From the NCBI GenBank assembly GCA_903891415.1, contig CAITEH010000055.1, positions 1 through 42,872 of the forward strand: DNA of 42,872 bases, written 5' to 3'. Origin of the DNA: Candidatus Firestoneibacteriota bacterium (GTDB taxonomy: Bacteria; Oederibacteriota; D2-FULL-39-29). Below are positions 25,393-34,711 of this stretch, one piece after another; position 1 is the stretch's first letter, and every line of letters starts with the position of its first letter. The notes beneath the pieces were generated by a model. It made no database searches. It was not told the DNA's origin and saw only the letters and a list, made by a program, of their open reading frames with translations. A program made the translations under genes and the position numbers.

Positions 25393-27435
25393 TCACTTCG
25401 AGAAAGTAACCGGGCCTTTCGTTCCGGATTGCAGCCAGTTCAGATCCAGAGTAACTGTTTCCTTAACGCTTTCAGGCCAGACAATATCCACGGTAACACT
25501 TTTTTGATCCACTCTTCCTTTTACACTTACAGGATCTTTCTCGGCTTTTGAAAGAGGAAATAATACATTTAAGAACCCTGTGCTCCCGGCCTTTTGCGCT
25601 TGCAGCGTCAGTTCAAAACCCCGGTCTTCTTTCTTCCCCTTCCCCGGCGCGGTACCACCCATTACCGCGGCAATCCCGGTTTCCGCCTTGAAATTATCGG
25701 GAAGCAGATTAAAGGTTAAAAGCCTTGCCTTGCCGTTTTCCGTGACGTAACAGCCGCCTTCCTTTTTATATTCTTTATCGGAATGGCTTATCCAGGTATA
25801 TTCATGCGGCTTTTCGCCTGAAAGGGAGTCAAATACTACCAGGTAGTTTTTTGTCATAACAACCTGCCGGAGCAGTGCCAGTTTACCCAAATCGCCTTTC
25901 ATATAGGCAGTAGAAATATCCCCGGCTGCATACCCGTATTCCTTGCATAAGAACTGTTTCTTTATACTGACGCCGTTAAATTTGTTATAGGGCATCCCTC
26001 TTTCGTTATGATAGGTACCGTCATCTCCCTGCCCCATTCCGTCAACCAGAATGGTATTGTGATCCTTTGTCCACTTATTGGCGGTATAGCCCGTATCAAC
26101 CGCAAGGTAGGCGCCTTTTCCATAGATCCAGAAAGAACCGATATCCGGGTGAACATGACCGGCATTCATGGTCCAGTCCTTGAACTCTTTAAGTTTAGAA
26201 TTTGCGGCGTGGCCTTCAGGCGGGCCGCTTCTGAACAAATAAATAGTCGCATCTTCCTCCCAGGAAGACCGCCAGCCGACAAAATCTTGGTCACTAAAAT
26301 AATGATAGGGTGGAATTTCTTCCATGGGTGCGGCTTTAACTTTATCGGCATACCAGAGAAAATACATAGCCGGATCATCGGCATTAGAGCTCATCGCCAC
26401 AATCCTATCCGCCACTGCTTTCATTTTTCCGTCATTGAAGACACCCGCAAATCTGTAAAGCATGTAACACCACTGCAAAGAAATATTTTCCGGCCGGTTA
26501 TTTGCGCCGCTCCCGATATCATTAATATCAAAGCAGAAAGGTGAAGCCGGCAGGGACAGGTGTAGCGCAAAAAGATAATTATTTTTGAAAAGCGGCAAAT
26601 TAAACATATCTGCACCGGTTGCGCGGGAGAGCATATCGGCATATCTGACATGCCAGTGCATCGCATATTTCCAGTAGCCATAGCCCTCGTAGTAAAAACC
26701 GTCGGACCCCAGCACATACCTGCTTCGTTTTACTACTGCGTTCCCCAGATTCAGCCAGTCAGAGGCCGCCTTGACTTTATCCAGCGCCAGAGCCGCAGTA
26801 ATAAGCGCAATCGTGGGGATATAGGTGTGGTTCTGATCGTATCTGTAGCCGCCCTCCGGCGCCGTCTTCATAGAATCATAAATAGCCTGAGAGTGCAAAA
26901 TAAGCCCTTTCTCTATAGTTTCTTTTTCCGCTGTGGAGAGCTCATTATACAAAATATCATAGGCGAGAGAGATATAATACAGGTACCAGGAAGCTTCAAG
27001 GTCATGATTGGAATTAAACTTTGTTCCCCAGGTGTCTACCTCACAATGAGCTGTCATCCATTTGACCGCGCCGTCTTTGTACTTTTTGTCTTTTGTGACA
27101 AAATAGGCCAGGGCCCCGGAAAGCACATACTCAATACGCCAGTACTTCCCGCCCTGTTTTATGTCCTCGCTCGCAGGAAGCGACTTGTTTAAACTTTCCC
27201 CCTGACTGAGAACATTATCCCAAAGGTTTTTTTGGTCTTTGGCTCTTTGTTTAAACAAAGAAATATCCCCGGCACCAAAAAGCAATCTGGGATGCTGCTC
27301 TTTATAGCCTTTTACCAGGTTGACTTCTGTTATATCCTCTTTTAACGTCTTTTTCGGTTTGTACTCTTCTGCCCTGACCGGCAGGCAGGTAAAAATGAAA
27401 ACCGCAAGAAAATATATTATTGTACACTTCTTCAT
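25393..27435 (-). CDS. Secreted heparinase II/III-family polysaccharide lyase
   Basis: A 680-residue exported protein with a clear signal peptide (residues 1-22, MKKCTIIYFLAVFIFTCLPVRA). Residues about 45-340 form the alpha/alpha-toroid (alginate-lyase-like) domain with NHTY at 202-205 and GYGYW at 251-255, equivalent in position to the His and Tyr acid-base pair of heparinase II-type lyases. Residues 380-670 form the beta-sandwich heparinase II/III domain; GHVHPDIGSFWIYG (426-439) and HNTILVDGMGQ (459-469) carry the probable metal and substrate residues. Such enzymes beta-eliminate uronic-acid polysaccharides (heparin, heparan, alginate, oligoalginate); the specificity is unresolved. It belongs to the catabolic block, with an AAGGAG ribosome site. 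Confidence 0.88.
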   Translation of the reverse strand: MKKCTIIYFLAVFIFTCLPVRAEEYKPKKTLKEDITEVNLVKGYKEQHPRLLFGAGDISLFKQRAKDQKNLWDNVLSQGESLNKSLPASEDIKQGGKYWRIEYVLSGALAYFVTKDKKYKDGAVKWMTAHCEVDTWGTKFNSNHDLEASWYLYYISLAYDILYNELSTAEKETIEKGLILHSQAIYDSMKTAPEGGYRYDQNHTYIPTIALITAALALDKVKAASDWLNLGNAVVKRSRYVLGSDGFYYEGYGYWKYAMHWHVRYADMLSRATGADMFNLPLFKNNYLFALHLSLPASPFCFDINDIGSGANNRPENISLQWCYMLYRFAGVFNDGKMKAVADRIVAMSSNADDPAMYFLWYADKVKAAPMEEIPPYHYFSDQDFVGWRSSWEEDATIYLFRSGPPEGHAANSKLKEFKDWTMNAGHVHPDIGSFWIYGKGAYLAVDTGYTANKWTKDHNTILVDGMGQGDDGTYHNERGMPYNKFNGVSIKKQFLCKEYGYAAGDISTAYMKGDLGKLALLRQVVMTKNYLVVFDSLSGEKPHEYTWISHSDKEYKKEGGCYVTENGKARLLTFNLLPDNFKAETGIAAVMGGTAPGKGKKEDRGFELTLQAQKAGSTGFLNVLFPLSKAEKDPVSVKGRVDQKSVTVDIVWPESVKETVTLDLNWLQSGTKGPVTFSK

Positions 27436-27455
27436 AACGTCTCCTTTTAACCAAC

Positions 27456-27492
27456 GATTCCACTGATTACAAAGCTTTTGGATTCCGCTGAT
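27456..27492. repeat. Short direct repeat, 25-bp period
   Basis: GATTCCACTGAT at 27456-27467 recurs as GATTCCGCTGAT at 27481-27492 (11 of 12 identical). The pair lies within an AACGAT...ATCGTT inverted repeat (27453-27496) in the 135-base gap upstream of the heparinase gene. It could be an operator for that gene or a small dispersed repeat. Confidence 0.4.
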
Positions 27493-27570
27493 CGTTAAAC
27501 AAAAATTTTCATTTTTTAATTTCTTTTTACTCTACCACCTGCTCCGAATAAAAAATAACTTCAGTAAATA

Positions 27571-28512
27571 TTAATTCTGTGCTATCTTTTTGATCAGCTC
27601 CATAGTTAAAAGAGCAGCTTTCAAGGTATGTGCAGGCTCCTTCTTCTTCAAAACGCATTCTATGAAAGTTTTGTTTTCCGCAAAAAAACCGTAATTAATA
27701 CGCTGTTCTTTTGTTCCGGTGAGATCTTCCGCTTTGATGAGCTCGGCTTTTTCGCCTTTATATATCTTCAGATAATCCGGGGGCATTATCTCGACCATAA
27801 TTTCTTTTCCGTGAAGTTCAAACCGTTCATACCGCGCACCTGATATAAAATTAGAGCTCAGGTTCCCGGTTATTCCGTTCTCAAACTTAATGAGAGCATT
27901 AAAACTGTTTTTCCAATCTGCACTAATCTTATTCGAAAAGCTCATTACTTTTTTGGACTTTCCGCCCACCCAGCTTATTATGTCAAGAACATGAATTATA
28001 TCACTTATAAGAACACTGATCCCATAATATTCCCCCTTGGATAAAAGATTCTTGTGAAACTCTCCCAGGATATGGTTCACACCTCCATTGTTTTCGAGTA
28101 TTTCCCTTGCTTTCAGAATGATCGGAGAATACCGCCTGTTAAAACCCACCATGCTCAGGCATTTATTTTTTTCCGCCGACCTTAACATCTCCCTGCACTC
28201 TTTAAGATTTATTCCCGGGGGTTTTTCAAGAAAGACGGCCTTTTTTGCATTAAAACAGTCTATTACTATTTTTTTTATAGCGTCCGGCCGGGTTGTCACA
28301 TAGACCGCGTCAAGCTCTGCCTCCTTGAGCATTTTTTTATGGTCGGTAAATATATTTTTAATTTTATATTTTCCGGCCATTTGATGTAATTTTTTTATGT
28401 CAATTTCGGAAATTGCGGTTATTTCGGCCTCTTTTATTTCCGCCAGGATCGGCAAATGATATGTTCCAGCCATCCAACCGGCACCTATTATACCTACTCT
28501 TACTCGCTTCAT
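27571..28512 (-). CDS. Gfo/Idh/MocA-family oxidoreductase
   Basis: A 313-residue cytoplasmic NAD(P)-dependent sugar dehydrogenase-type enzyme. The N-terminal Rossmann fold has GIIGAGWMAGTYHLPIL (8-24), and the VFLEKPPGINLKEC segment carries the family Lys (EKP) that takes part in catalysis; MVGFNRRYSP and the C-terminal alpha/beta domain follow. It sits between two heparinase II/III-like genes with 15 bases to its upstream neighbour, so it most likely oxidises or reduces a sugar or uronate released by those lyases. The substrate is not predictable. No signal peptide is present, and a purine-rich AGAGGA site precedes the ATG. Confidence 0.92.
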   Translation of the reverse strand: MKRVRVGIIGAGWMAGTYHLPILAEIKEAEITAISEIDIKKLHQMAGKYKIKNIFTDHKKMLKEAELDAVYVTTRPDAIKKIVIDCFNAKKAVFLEKPPGINLKECREMLRSAEKNKCLSMVGFNRRYSPIILKAREILENNGGVNHILGEFHKNLLSKGEYYGISVLISDIIHVLDIISWVGGKSKKVMSFSNKISADWKNSFNALIKFENGITGNLSSNFISGARYERFELHGKEIMVEIMPPDYLKIYKGEKAELIKAEDLTGTKEQRINYGFFAENKTFIECVLKKKEPAHTLKAALLTMELIKKIAQN

Positions 28513-28527
28513 AATATTTCCTCTATT

Positions 28528-31470
28528 TTAATATTTTTTCCAGACAATATCCGGTTTAACCGGGCTTTCTATAAAGGAATCTCCAATGCTTAACTTCATC
28601 CCTCCGGACATACCAAGTTCAAGCACTTTTCCCTTTTTATCAAGCCTTATAACAGAAACAAGGGCATCGGTTGAAATGTTACCTGAAACAGAAGCACTCC
28701 CGGGAAGCCCATTCTCCTGCCGGTCAAATCTGACAATAATATAATCCGTTCCCTCATCGGTTCTTTTCACTTTTATTCCACAGGCGGGAACAGGGCCGTT
28801 TATTTCTATTTTCTCTATGGAGCTCACGACGGCAAGCGACATATAAGGTTCTATAACGGCGGCAAATACCGCCTCCCTGCCTTCCCTTCTGGCAACTACT
28901 TCATGCCTTCCCCCGGGAACCTTGCCTGCGTAAATAACAGTATCCGGAGAACCCAGCAAGCTGGCTTTCACAGTATTTGCAGGGTGAGTTCTTTGATCAT
29001 CCGGCAGGGCTTTTTCATCCGGCTGGGCAGTTGCTTCAACTTTAACAGCAGTCCGGCTCCAAATCCCGGTCCAAACCTTTTCCGTCCTGACCGGTTCGGA
29101 GATCATTATTTTGTTATAGGCCCTTACCGCAGGAGCTTCCATTGGTTTTAAGGTTTCCGGTTTTGCATCTTTTAGCTGATCCAGAGTTCCCCTGAAACAA
29201 AGGGGATAATCAAAGGTATGCTTTGCCGGCCCCCAGCCTTTGAATATATCAGCAAAATATCCCGGCATTTGCACAAAGGTCCGGTCAAGAATAACACCCG
29301 GATACGCCCCGTCAGAAACCCCGCGCATTATTTTCATGTTCCCCTTATCATAAAATACAAGCAATTTTCCGGTAGTGGCAGTTTGGCTGTTTTTATCCAC
29401 GCACATCGTCCAGTGCCCTATTGTGGGATGTTCCCATTCGGTATATAAATTATCCTCATATCTGTACGTTTGCGGTTCACCTGTTAATTCATCTCCGTCC
29501 GCATATAAAATTATGTTCAGTTTATCCGGATGCCCGTGTCCGCCCCCATGCGGCCCGTAATCCATAAGTTCGTAAGTTTTGCTCCCCCCATCCTCCCCGC
29601 GCAGAACAGCGTAGCCAAGATTATCAAAAATAAGGCTGCCAAAACCGGCCAGCTGCTGTTCGGGAACTTTCTCAAAAATAATCGTCGGGAAATAGTTCCC
29701 CGCAGACTGGAAGATCTGGCGGTAGGTTTGATTAACGATCGTACCGTAATTCAGGTCCCGGTATCTCAAGTATCCGAAATCAAAAGCCATTGATTCCGAG
29801 CCGCCTCCGGCGGACACTCTTCCTGAATCATGAATACCCGGCGCCGTACCGTCAGGGAATGCGTACACAAACGGCGAATCAAAAAGATTTTTAAACTTAC
29901 ATTTTTCAAAACTGTAAAGATCTATCCCTTGCCTTGCCAGGGGCTCCAGGCCCGCAATAAGCGCCTGCCGGGCAAAGAGCTGATAACCAATAGCCCCTTC
30001 AAGCCACATCCCGTCTTCGCCGATGCCAAAATGCAGGTTGCTTTTCGCATTTGCCGCTCCTATATCTATCCAGTTCTGGTCTTTCAAAACAATACCACCC
30101 TGAATATACGCGGCATTATAAAAATTGGTCCAGTTCCCGGTAACTTTACTAGGCCCAACGGGATCAGTTGTCCTCCATTTTGGGTTTTCTTTGTCTCTTC
30201 TGGAGGTTTCGTCAGCGGAGGCGGCCTTTTTAGCCCACATAGAACTATCTATAAACCTCAGGGCCAGGCCAATAAGGTCATTTTCTATGAGCTTTTTATC
30301 TTCATCAGACATGCACTTTGAGTTGTAGATCATATCGTAGGACTGAATAAGCGGCAGGAGCCACATGGCCTCACTCAGTCTTTGTGCCATTATTTTGCTG
30401 GTATCTGAGGGATGGACGCCTTTATGTTCCTTGTAGTCATTGGGATAAAGCTTTGCATAACCCGTCAGTATTTCTTTTGCTTTTTTTGCGTATTCCTCAT
30501 TGTCCGTTATTTGATAGGCCCAACCCAGCCAGCCGGCCATTTTACTCATCAGGTCATGTGCTTTTGCCTGGGCATCTCCCCGGTCCTTCATCTGAGCCGG
30601 AATATTCGGATCAGGGTGCTTGATATCTTTTTTCAACCATTCATCACAGGCCGTCAGCATTTTTTCCAGCATCGGTTTTGACCTGGGATCAGTTTTCATT
30701 TTTTCTCTCATCTCAACGATCTCAGCCCTGGAAAGATAGATCCCCGGGTGCTCGCCTAAAGCTATTTTTGAAGGCATGAATACCTTAACATTTGAATAAT
30801 CAGACCTGGGCACCTCCCCTTTAATGTATGCCGGCGCGCCCGCATTATAATCAGCGACCACGGTGTATTGTTTCAGTTCTGCGGGTGTTATTACTTCAAT
30901 CTCTCCAATCCCTCCCCAGGTGCATTTTTTCCCGTCTTTGTTGGGCAGGCCCTCATAATTTGAAAGAACTTTTACCTCGACCCATTCAAGCAGCTTCCCG
31001 CCGGTTTCAATAACCTGCCGCGGTTTATTATTTTTTCCTTTAGGCCTTATAATTTCAAGTGTTTTTTTAATAACCATACCGTCGGAAAATATAACTTCTA
31101 TATCTTTCGGAGATTCTTCGATCTCCGCGTCCGAGCAAATAAAATTGATCTGCGCGACCGGAAGCTTATCGACAAAATTTATTTTATACGCAAGCGGAGC
31201 GCCCCAAACAACGCATCTTGTATGTACATTTCCATCTATAACTTGTTCCGCGGTGGTTTGCCTGTCTTTCCCGGCATCCTTGCCTATAAATTCCAGAGAG
31301 ATTCTTCCGCCGTTCTCAGGCCTGGCAAGGTTATGTTCCTGGATAAGTTTATCTTCATCTTTGGCAGCAGCCTGCTTTTTAGAAGCTGCCGGTTTTTTTT
31401 CTTCTTTTTCCTCCGCATAGGCCCCAAACATAAAGCTTGCCGCCAGGATAACAGCCAGAACTTTTTTCAT
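28528..31470 (-). CDS. Large secreted heparinase II/III-like lyase with N-terminal discoidin-like domain
   Basis: A 980-residue exported protein. The start at 31470 is chosen because it opens a textbook signal peptide (MKKVLAVILAASFMFGAYA) behind AGGGGG; an in-frame ATG at 31587 lies inside the upstream gene and would bury the signal. After a Lys/Ala/Glu-rich linker (about 20-45) comes a galactose-binding or F5/8-type beta-sandwich (about 50-205, with EQVIDGNVHTRCVVWG). An alginate-lyase-like helical domain follows (about 240-560) and then a heparinase II/III beta domain with YGPHGGGHGHPDKLNIILYA, where the His-rich loop likely binds metal. The discoidin-like module may target the enzyme to its glycan. 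It is a second, larger lyase in the same block and only distantly related to the 25393-27435 gene. Confidence 0.85.
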   Translation of the reverse strand: MKKVLAVILAASFMFGAYAEEKEEKKPAASKKQAAAKDEDKLIQEHNLARPENGGRISLEFIGKDAGKDRQTTAEQVIDGNVHTRCVVWGAPLAYKINFVDKLPVAQINFICSDAEIEESPKDIEVIFSDGMVIKKTLEIIRPKGKNNKPRQVIETGGKLLEWVEVKVLSNYEGLPNKDGKKCTWGGIGEIEVITPAELKQYTVVADYNAGAPAYIKGEVPRSDYSNVKVFMPSKIALGEHPGIYLSRAEIVEMREKMKTDPRSKPMLEKMLTACDEWLKKDIKHPDPNIPAQMKDRGDAQAKAHDLMSKMAGWLGWAYQITDNEEYAKKAKEILTGYAKLYPNDYKEHKGVHPSDTSKIMAQRLSEAMWLLPLIQSYDMIYNSKCMSDEDKKLIENDLIGLALRFIDSSMWAKKAASADETSRRDKENPKWRTTDPVGPSKVTGNWTNFYNAAYIQGGIVLKDQNWIDIGAANAKSNLHFGIGEDGMWLEGAIGYQLFARQALIAGLEPLARQGIDLYSFEKCKFKNLFDSPFVYAFPDGTAPGIHDSGRVSAGGGSESMAFDFGYLRYRDLNYGTIVNQTYRQIFQSAGNYFPTIIFEKVPEQQLAGFGSLIFDNLGYAVLRGEDGGSKTYELMDYGPHGGGHGHPDKLNIILYADGDELTGEPQTYRYEDNLYTEWEHPTIGHWTMCVDKNSQTATTGKLLVFYDKGNMKIMRGVSDGAYPGVILDRTFVQMPGYFADIFKGWGPAKHTFDYPLCFRGTLDQLKDAKPETLKPMEAPAVRAYNKIMISEPVRTEKVWTGIWSRTAVKVEATAQPDEKALPDDQRTHPANTVKASLLGSPDTVIYAGKVPGGRHEVVARREGREAVFAAVIEPYMSLAVVSSIEKIEINGPVPACGIKVKRTDEGTDYIIVRFDRQENGLPGSASVSGNISTDALVSVIRLDKKGKVLELGMSGGMKLSIGDSFIESPVKPDIVWKKY

Positions 31471-31525
31471 TTTTCCCCCTAATAGTTTTATAAGGTTAAA
31501 TAACAATAATATTTCACTGCTCCGG

Positions 31526-33655
31526 TTATTCCGGTATTTTTCTTTTCCACATCCCAAAACCACCGTTAAAATATAGTGTATCTTCATGAGGATCTACAAC
31601 CAGTGATCCCTTGCCTCCCATAGGAAGATCTGCCTGCAGGCACTTCCAGGTACTTCCGAAATCAGAACTCATAAAAACACCCGGTTCCCCTTCCCCTTTG
31701 CAGCAGCAAAAAACCACGCCTGATTTTTTTGGATGGGTGGCAACTTCACCGCTGCAGGGACAATCCTGTATTATATTCAACTGTTTCCAGCCTTCTTCCG
31801 GAGAATATTTAAGAATATTACATTCGCTGCTGACAGTATAGAAGACATCTTCTTTTTTTGTATCAACGGCAAATTCAGCAGTCCCATGCCAGTGATACCC
31901 CAGCTGCACCGCTTTTTTTAGAGGCGGTTCAGGAAGTTGTTCCCAGGTGGCACCCTGATCTTTGCTTTTATAGATATTACGGTTGTTCTTTCGCTCCCCT
32001 CTCGCACCGTAAATAATATCCCCGTTTTTCCTGAACAGGCCGAGTACCCTGTATGTTCCGTCCGCCATTTTTTTCCAGGTTACCCCGCCGTCACTGCTCT
32101 TTAAGTTACAGCAATAGATAATATTTTGCTTATCTGGATGCTGTAAGATGGCTTCAGCATACCCCAATTCCAGGGGAAATTTATTCTCATCTTCCACAAA
32201 ATGCCAATTTCTCCCTTTATCTTCCGATATATAAATAGTATTCCGAAAATACTTTCCCCCTATAACTATCCACCTTTCCTTGTCCTTATTTTTAACAATT
32301 ACGCCTCCATAAGTACAGCTTCCCCAGCTCCACGTGCCGTCTTTCCATTTTGTATCCCCATTCCCATAGCAGGCAGCAGTATCCCAGCCATCTTCTGTCG
32401 CAACTGTCCCAAAATCAAGATTAAAAGTCCATTGTCTTTTTGGATCATCCCCGTCAAAATAATGGTTTGTCGACGGCGCAGACCAGCCATAAGCAAAGCC
32501 CGGATTTCCTTCGCTGGACGGGTCCCAGTTCTCACCGCCGTCTGACGTCCGATAAATTCTGGTGCCTATTGAGATCAGTCCCTTGTTTTTGTCCCGGGGA
32601 TCCGGGGATATTCCGGTTGAAGGATTTCCTATCCATCCGGAGCGGATAAATTGCAGTTCCGCATTGATCTTCGATAGTCTCCATTCCTTCCCTCCGTCAT
32701 GGCTGTAATATGCGTCTTTGTCCTGGGTAAGAAGATACATATAATCATGATCCACAGGGCTTAGCTCAAAACCAAATGTTTTTGGCCTGTTTTCTATTTT
32801 CTCAAAATTGCGCCCTCCGTCCGGGGACCGGAATAAACCTTCATTTTCAACAACCGCATAAACAAGGTCCCTGACTTTTGGGTCAAATTTGAGGCTGCCA
32901 ATAGCGGTCCCGGCTGCAGCTCTCGCCTTCTTTTGCAGCGTCAGCTCTGCCTTGACCCATTTATCGCCCGCATCTGCCGACCTCCAAATATCACCTTCAT
33001 CAGTTCCCACAAGAATATTATTACCGTTAAATGGATCTATTTTCACATGCCTGATATACAGGCCTTCCAGACCCTTTTTTTCCCAGCTCCCGGGGTCACC
33101 GCCCTTCTTTGACTTGTATAAGCCAAAGATCCAGGTGCCGAAATAAACAGTTCCGCTTTTTGTATCTATTTCTATCTGATGATGAGCCCGGTGGATCCTG
33201 GGTTTACTTTTCTGCTTGTCCACAAGCGCAGTAAGATCCAGAGTTAACTGCCACTTATTACCGCCGTCTGTCGACCGAAAAAAACCGTCTTTTGAGCCTT
33301 CTTTGTATACTATATAGTGCCCGTACGCGTACATTTTTTCCGGGGTTTCAGGACTAAAAGCAACTGAAGAAACAGCTCCACCTCTCAGGCCTTCCATTAC
33401 GGGAAAAAACCAGTTTTTTCCGTTGTTGACGCTTTTAACAACTCCTCCTACATCTATACCTGTCAAAATAATATCCGGCTCCCTCAGACTCCTTTCCATG
33501 CAGGTTTGATACTGCCCGCACTCGCCGCCTGTAATGCCTGCCGCTTTCATTGCTGAAGTCCTTAAAAATACCGGCTGCCAAACGGACTCAGCCAGCATAT
33601 AAAAGGGAGTCAGAATAAAAAAAACACCTAATAGAATTCTATTTATCTTTATCAT
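31526..33655 (-). CDS. Secreted Asp-box beta-propeller protein
   Basis: A 709-residue exported protein (signal peptide about 1-23, ILLGVFFILTPFYMLAES) built of Asp-box repeats. At least ten S/T-x-D/N-x-G-x-x-W/F motifs can be counted, among them STDGGNKW, SADAGDKW, SPDGGRNF, SHDGGKEW, TSDGGENW, SEDKGRNW, SSDGGVTW, SKDQGATW and SSDFGSTW. This is the pattern of sialidase-like or GH74/Vps10-type propellers, which often form two seven-bladed domains. No catalytic Asp pair of GH74 or sialidase Arg triad could be placed with confidence, so it may be a glycan-binding or hydrolytic protein. It precedes the large lyase by 55 bases and follows the M29-like gene by 18. Confidence 0.8.
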   Translation of the reverse strand: MIKINRILLGVFFILTPFYMLAESVWQPVFLRTSAMKAAGITGGECGQYQTCMERSLREPDIILTGIDVGGVVKSVNNGKNWFFPVMEGLRGGAVSSVAFSPETPEKMYAYGHYIVYKEGSKDGFFRSTDGGNKWQLTLDLTALVDKQKSKPRIHRAHHQIEIDTKSGTVYFGTWIFGLYKSKKGGDPGSWEKKGLEGLYIRHVKIDPFNGNNILVGTDEGDIWRSADAGDKWVKAELTLQKKARAAAGTAIGSLKFDPKVRDLVYAVVENEGLFRSPDGGRNFEKIENRPKTFGFELSPVDHDYMYLLTQDKDAYYSHDGGKEWRLSKINAELQFIRSGWIGNPSTGISPDPRDKNKGLISIGTRIYRTSDGGENWDPSSEGNPGFAYGWSAPSTNHYFDGDDPKRQWTFNLDFGTVATEDGWDTAACYGNGDTKWKDGTWSWGSCTYGGVIVKNKDKERWIVIGGKYFRNTIYISEDKGRNWHFVEDENKFPLELGYAEAILQHPDKQNIIYCCNLKSSDGGVTWKKMADGTYRVLGLFRKNGDIIYGARGERKNNRNIYKSKDQGATWEQLPEPPLKKAVQLGYHWHGTAEFAVDTKKEDVFYTVSSECNILKYSPEEGWKQLNIIQDCPCSGEVATHPKKSGVVFCCCKGEGEPGVFMSSDFGSTWKCLQADLPMGGKGSLVVDPHEDTLYFNGGFGMWKRKIPE

Positions 33656-33673
33656 TCTCTTCCTCTGCAGATC

Positions 33674-34672
33674 CTAAAACGAGCCCGTGAACCTGCCGTT
33701 GTTCATTATCATTTTCCCGTCAACATAAATAGTAGCCCGGCTGACTTCACCATCCATATGATGCTCGCCATGAATATTTTTTTTCCGCAAAACATTGTTT
33801 CCTAAGGCAATATGTATCCTGTCATGATGGTGGGTTTTGTCTCTCCACCAGTACCTGTCATTATCCTTAAATTCCGTGGTAGGAATGCCAATTTCATCTA
33901 TTGCATCGGCTCTGGGTTTGCCGCTTTCTATAAATTCCGTTAAGCGCTTTACCTGCACAGCGTCACCGCTCCAGCTGACCGCTTTACCGGCTTCTACAAA
34001 TACTTTTAAGAATTTTTTATTCAATTCATAATAAGGCCGCACGCCCCTTTGCGTCGGGCCGTCTATTACAAATACGCCCCGGGCCGTATTCGCCGCCGGA
34101 GTGATCGCAACTTCGCCGTAGAGCGGGCAGATAGCGAGAACCGGGGTAGCCATATAGCCTTTTCCCAGGCAAAAGCTAATATCAGTACCTTGTTTAGAAG
34201 TGATCCTCACGTTTTTTGATCTGTTAAGCAGCTTTATAAGCTTGAGCGTCCTTGTTCTTATCCCGGCTGTCTTTTGCCCTGTTATAGCCCATTTTTCCAT
34301 GGCATTATTGTTTATCCATATTTTTCTATCTGCGCCTGTATGCCACCTGTCGTCATTATTTTTATGATCACCCAGCATTCTGCTTATTCCTGCAAGATCC
34401 TGCAGATTCAGCACAATATCGGCCGAAACGATAGCTTTTTTAAGCGGCAGATTAACTATCCGGTCCTTGTAGGCGTTTCCATGATATTCCGTGATATCAA
34501 TGATCAAAGGGTTTAATTTAAGTTCAACCGCTTTTTTTGCCAGAGCAGCGGCATAGAGCAGCTTTTCCCGCATGGCCAGGATCAAAACAGTTTCTCCTGC
34601 CCGGGCTCTTCCGCAGACCTCAAGTATTATTTCAGCGTTTTTCATTAACCGCTTCTTATCTTTTAAATTCAT
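33674..34672 (-). CDS. M29-like metallo-aminopeptidase
   Basis: A 332-residue cytoplasmic protein resembling the thermophilic metalloprotease family M29 (AmpS, leucyl aminopeptidase). Supporting segments in order are ARAGETVLILA (19-29), GEVAITPAANTARGVFVIDG (metal Glu and substrate loop), EIGIPTTE (aligned with EFGIGTNP), HIALGNNV, and GEHHMDGEVS near the C-terminus with the conserved His and Asp. It is shorter than the usual 400 residues. It lies among secreted lyases and next to an M14-like lipoprotein, suggesting that peptides are processed along with the glycan. The exact activity (aminopeptidase or amidohydrolase) is uncertain. Confidence 0.72.
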   Translation of the reverse strand: MNLKDKKRLMKNAEIILEVCGRARAGETVLILAMREKLLYAAALAKKAVELKLNPLIIDITEYHGNAYKDRIVNLPLKKAIVSADIVLNLQDLAGISRMLGDHKNNDDRWHTGADRKIWINNNAMEKWAITGQKTAGIRTRTLKLIKLLNRSKNVRITSKQGTDISFCLGKGYMATPVLAICPLYGEVAITPAANTARGVFVIDGPTQRGVRPYYELNKKFLKVFVEAGKAVSWSGDAVQVKRLTEFIESGKPRADAIDEIGIPTTEFKDNDRYWWRDKTHHHDRIHIALGNNVLRKKNIHGEHHMDGEVSRATIYVDGKMIMNNGRFTGSF

Positions 34673-34711
34673 CCTGGACTCCCGGCCGCAGGTTTCGCGG
34701 CATTTTTTCTC

